Source: CAZJHX01 sp964545715 (GTDB lineage: Bacteria > Myxococcota_A > UBA9042 > GCA-2863065). From it: a DNA stretch of 53,691 bases. The DNA lies in the NCBI GenBank assembly GCA_964545715.1, contig CAZJHX010000069.1, forward strand, positions 1 to 53,691, given 5' to 3'. Below the pieces are notes generated by a model. It was not told the origin of the DNA, made no database searches, and saw only the letters and a list, made by a program, of their open reading frames with translations. Made by a program: the position numbers and the translations under genes. Positions 51,401 through 53,691 of the stretch are shown one piece after another (within the stretch, counting starts at the first letter, position 1; every line of letters begins with the position of its first letter).

Positions 51401-51495
51401 AGTGTTGACCGCTTCATGCACACGATGTCACGACTTGCCTTAGGCGCCGTTGCGCTGTTTTTCGTCGCGGCCTGCAGCAGCGCAGACGCTCCCGC
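51384..51495 (+). repeat. 112-bp direct repeat, copy 2 (leader and signal peptide)
   Basis: Second copy of 51162-51273; this one is joined to the full-length CTDC-repeat lipoprotein gene. Confidence 0.97.
51394..51420 (+). promoter_or_regulatory. Hairpin enclosing the start codon of the CTDC-repeat lipoprotein
   Basis: TGCGTGAAG (51394-51402) can pair with CTTCATGCA (51412-51420), a 9-bp stem (one G-U pair) with a 9-base loop. The start ATG 51416-51418 lies in the right arm, and no usual ribosome site precedes it. The same hairpin occurs in copy 1 (51172-51198), and the only base that differs between copies (51187/51409) is in the loop. Confidence 0.45.
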
Positions 51496-53691
51496 ACCGC
51501 CGACGTCCACCGATCCTGCCGTCGACCAGACGCCCGTGGAGGGGGTTGGCACCGATGAGCCGACCGGCGGCGACGAGTCCACGTCGGGGGGGACTGACCC
51601 CAACAAAGAGACTCCAGGCCCCGGGGCGGAAGTACCCACAGAAGCGGATCCGGAGCCTGAGGACCCGGTCGAGCCCGAGGATCCGACCGTCGATCCGGGC
51701 GAAGAAGATCCGGTCGATCCCGAAGAGCCGCCGCCCGAGGCCCAGGAGCCGCAGGTCTGCAACGACGGCAGCGTCTGCACCGACGACACGTGGGATGTTG
51801 CTGCCGGGGCATGCGTCTACACGCCGGTGGCCGACGCGACCGCCTGCAACGCCGATGATGACGGCTGCACCGTGGACGATGCCTGCGTCGCCGGGGTGTG
51901 CACGGCCGGTCAGCCCGCGTCCTGCCCCGTTGGGGACGGACCTTGCGCGGTGGCGACCTGCACCTCGGATGGTCCGGACATCTTCACATGTGGCGAGGCT
52001 CTTGCGGCCGAAGGCGCCGCGTGTGATGACGGCGCGCCCTGCACCGTGGGGGATGCCTGCGATGCAACCGGCGCCTGTGTCGCCGGAGACCTCGAGCCCG
52101 GGTGTTGCGCGGGCGTAGGCGACTGCGATGACGGTGATCCGTGCACTATCGACGGCTGCGACGGACTCAAGTGCACGTACGAGTCCGCCGCGGACGGCAC
52201 GGCCTGTGATGCGGACGCCGACGGCTGTACGGTCAGCGACGCCTGCTTCGCCGGCACCTGTAAAGCGGGCGCGGCGGCGACCTGTCCCGCGCCGGACCAG
52301 GCGTGCCTCAAGGCCGTGTGTGAGTCGACCGGCGCCGAGAGCTTCTCGTGTGTGGAGACGCTGGCCGCGGCGGGCAGCGTGTGCAACGACGGTCAGCCCT
52401 GCACGGTGGGCGACGCGTGCGATCCCGACGGGGCCTGCGTGCCGGGCTCCCTGGTGCCCGACTGCTGCGCCGCCGACCTGGACTGTGACGACGGCAACCC
52501 GTGCACCGTCGACTCCTGCACCGCGTCGGCCTGCACCTATGCCTCAGCGCCCAACGGCAAGGCCTGCGACGCCGACGGTGACGGCTGCACGGTCAGCGAT
52601 CAGTGCGCGCTCGGCCAGTGCGTGGCGGGCGACCCGATCGAGTGCCAGTCGCCGGGCGAGTGCCTGATCGCCGCCTGCGTGTCGACCGGCCCGACCAGCT
52701 TCGAGTGCCAGCCCACCGACGCGCCCGCGGGCACTCCCTGCGACGACAACCTGCCGTGTTGGGCGGCCGCCTGTGATGGGCAGGGCGGCTGCACGACCCA
52801 GCCGACCGCCGGCTGCTGCGACCTGGACGCCGAGTGCGACGACGGCAACGAGTGCACCGCGGACACCTGCCACCCCGACCTGCTGTCGTGCGACAACACC
52901 AACCTGGCGCCCACCGAGCCGTGCGACGACGGCGACGCCTGCACCAGCGGCGATACGTGCGCGCAGGGCAGCTGCGCCTCGGGCGACCCGGTCTTCTGCA
53001 ACGACGACGACGTCTGCACCACCGACAGCTGCAACGGTCTGGTCGGCTGTGAGTTCACGCCGCTGGACGGCTGCTCCAAGCTTCAGCGCGCGGGCCTGGC
53101 CTGCTTTACGGCGGCCTCGCCGGGGCAGCAGATCGACCTGACCACGCTGGTGACCGGCGGTTACGGCAAAAAGACGTACGTCATCGACTCCCTGGACGGG
53201 GGCATCGCGCCGCCGGGCACCGAGATCGACGGGCACATGCTCAAGATCGCGGCGGTCGGCGTCGCCGGGACGTTCGGCTTCACCGTCGTCATCGCGGACG
53301 TCACCGGCTCCGTACGTGTTCCGGTCGCCGTGACCGCCCCGCTCGCGGGCAACGAGACCTGGACCATCGGCGGCGTTGCGTCCCCGGGCCCTGTGGTCGT
53401 GCCCCCGGGCGGCGGCTTTACCGCCACGGCGGGGGTCAAGGGCGGGCAGTGGGTGTGCAGCGAGAACCTGTGCGAGGCCTGCTCCCACCTCTACTTCGAG
53501 CACCTGTCGTGGGTCTCCCAGGACGCGGTCGGCACCACGTCGGACTGCAAGAACAAGTGCGGGGCCAACAGCTTCTGCACCGGGCTGGGCGCCAGCGGTG
53601 TGTGCCGGCCAAAAACAAACGACTGCGGTGGCTGCACGCCCGGCAGTCAGTGCTCGCAGGGGATCTGCTACGCGACCTCGCTGAAGGTCAC
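51416..53691 (+). CDS. Large lipoprotein with Dictyostelium CTDC-like cysteine repeats, 3' end outside window
   Basis: Open from ATG 51416 to the window edge, 758 codons so far (ATG 51425 is an alternative start). Signal peptide with FVAAC (Cys20), a Pro/Glu/Asp-rich linker to about 120, then many CDDG-x-PCT-x-D-x-C and DGDGCTV-x-D-x-C units (for example CDDGNPCTVDSC and CNDDDVCTTDSC) of the slime-mould CTDC repeat type, alternating with DGCT modules, to about residue 550. A beta-rich putative Ig-like domain follows (LTTLVTGGYGKKTYVIDSLDG), then a new cysteine cluster (CSENLCEACSH). Disulfide-rich surface protein. Third-position GC and style match the EGF protein at 21319. Confidence 0.88.
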   Translation, partial: MHTMSRLALGAVALFFVAACSSADAPAPPTSTDPAVDQTPVEGVGTDEPTGGDESTSGGTDPNKETPGPGAEVPTEADPEPEDPVEPEDPTVDPGEEDPVDPEEPPPEAQEPQVCNDGSVCTDDTWDVAAGACVYTPVADATACNADDDGCTVDDACVAGVCTAGQPASCPVGDGPCAVATCTSDGPDIFTCGEALAAEGAACDDGAPCTVGDACDATGACVAGDLEPGCCAGVGDCDDGDPCTIDGCDGLKCTYESAADGTACDADADGCTVSDACFAGTCKAGAAATCPAPDQACLKAVCESTGAESFSCVETLAAAGSVCNDGQPCTVGDACDPDGACVPGSLVPDCCAADLDCDDGNPCTVDSCTASACTYASAPNGKACDADGDGCTVSDQCALGQCVAGDPIECQSPGECLIAACVSTGPTSFECQPTDAPAGTPCDDNLPCWAAACDGQGGCTTQPTAGCCDLDAECDDGNECTADTCHPDLLSCDNTNLAPTEPCDDGDACTSGDTCAQGSCASGDPVFCNDDDVCTTDSCNGLVGCEFTPLDGCSKLQRAGLACFTAASPGQQIDLTTLVTGGYGKKTYVIDSLDGGIAPPGTEIDGHMLKIAAVGVAGTFGFTVVIADVTGSVRVPVAVTAPLAGNETWTIGGVASPGPVVVPPGGGFTATAGVKGGQWVCSENLCEACSHLYFEHLSWVSQDAVGTTSDCKNKCGANSFCTGLGASGVCRPKTNDCGGCTPGSQCSQGICYATSLKV

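Overview
The window is GC-rich (roughly two thirds G+C), densely packed DNA. It looks like a predatory or social deltaproteobacterium-type genome (Myxococcota or a relative such as Bradymonadota). The reasons are the abundance of lipoproteins with eukaryote-like extracellular modules (LamG, EGF, CTDC-type cysteine repeats, fibrinogen-like, FG-GAP/UnbV, collagen-like G-X-Y), two giant Ser/Thr kinase-ATPase regulators, a lipoxygenase, and long runs of genes joined by 4-bp start/stop overlaps. This is inference from gene content; there is no rRNA or tRNA to anchor it. Two N-runs (1615-1624 and 23681-23780) show a draft, probably metagenomic, assembly. The second is flanked by an identical 55-bp sequence on both sides, the signature of contigs cut at a k=55 assembly node, and closing it restores one intact gene.

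Layout. (1) 1-4443, minus strand: four secreted lipoproteins (LamG-like, a CxxCH protein damaged by the gap, a TolB-like beta-propeller, a cysteine-rich Sel1-repeat protein). (2) 4528-14284, plus strand: a tightly coupled six-gene operon of kinase-AAA-TPR regulator, methyltransferase/FAD-monooxygenase fusion, PLP aminotransferase, sodium:solute symporter, ASH-domain lipoprotein and adrenodoxin-spaced ferredoxin. It looks like an uncharacterised small-molecule or amino-acid modification pathway with its own regulator and transporter. (3) 14285-25256: a surface-protein island with a minus-strand lipoprotein, then a chain of collagen-like/L-domain lipoprotein, CRTAC1-type FG-GAP/UnbV protein, small lipoprotein, tail-fibre-like protein with an S74-type C-terminus, and an approximately 19-EGF plus pentapeptide-repeat lipoprotein. 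(4) 25309-33432: a lipoxygenase, a catalase-related haemoprotein resembling coral allene oxide synthase, and a kinase-AAA-TPR-GAF protein whose adenylate-cyclase tail is cut off by one in-frame TAG. This is the best candidate for a new system, an oxylipin-making pair coupled to a large signalling protein. (5) 33466-35683: two lipoproteins and an APH-type phosphotransferase. (6) 35766-39593: succinate dehydrogenase/fumarate reductase (membrane anchor, flavoprotein, iron-sulfur protein) plus a CBS-pair protein, behind a recognisable promoter. (7) 39606-43013: LysM muramidase, a small protein coupled to a sensor-less histidine kinase, and a lipoprotein. (8) 43028-48226: membrane-lipid genes (UbiA-type prenyltransferase; YghO-like acyltransferase, phosphatidylserine decarboxylase, RND exporter). 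(9) 48227-53691: a fibrinogen-like secreted protein, a Cys-rich lipoprotein, a 112-bp direct repeat duplicating a lipoprotein leader, and a large CTDC-repeat lipoprotein running off the end.

No gene-free stretch exceeds about 180 bp. I saw no tRNA, rRNA, CRISPR array, transposase, integrase or replication origin. Many genes are co-translational (ATGA, GTGA or TGATG overlaps), so the plus-strand blocks are best read as operons.
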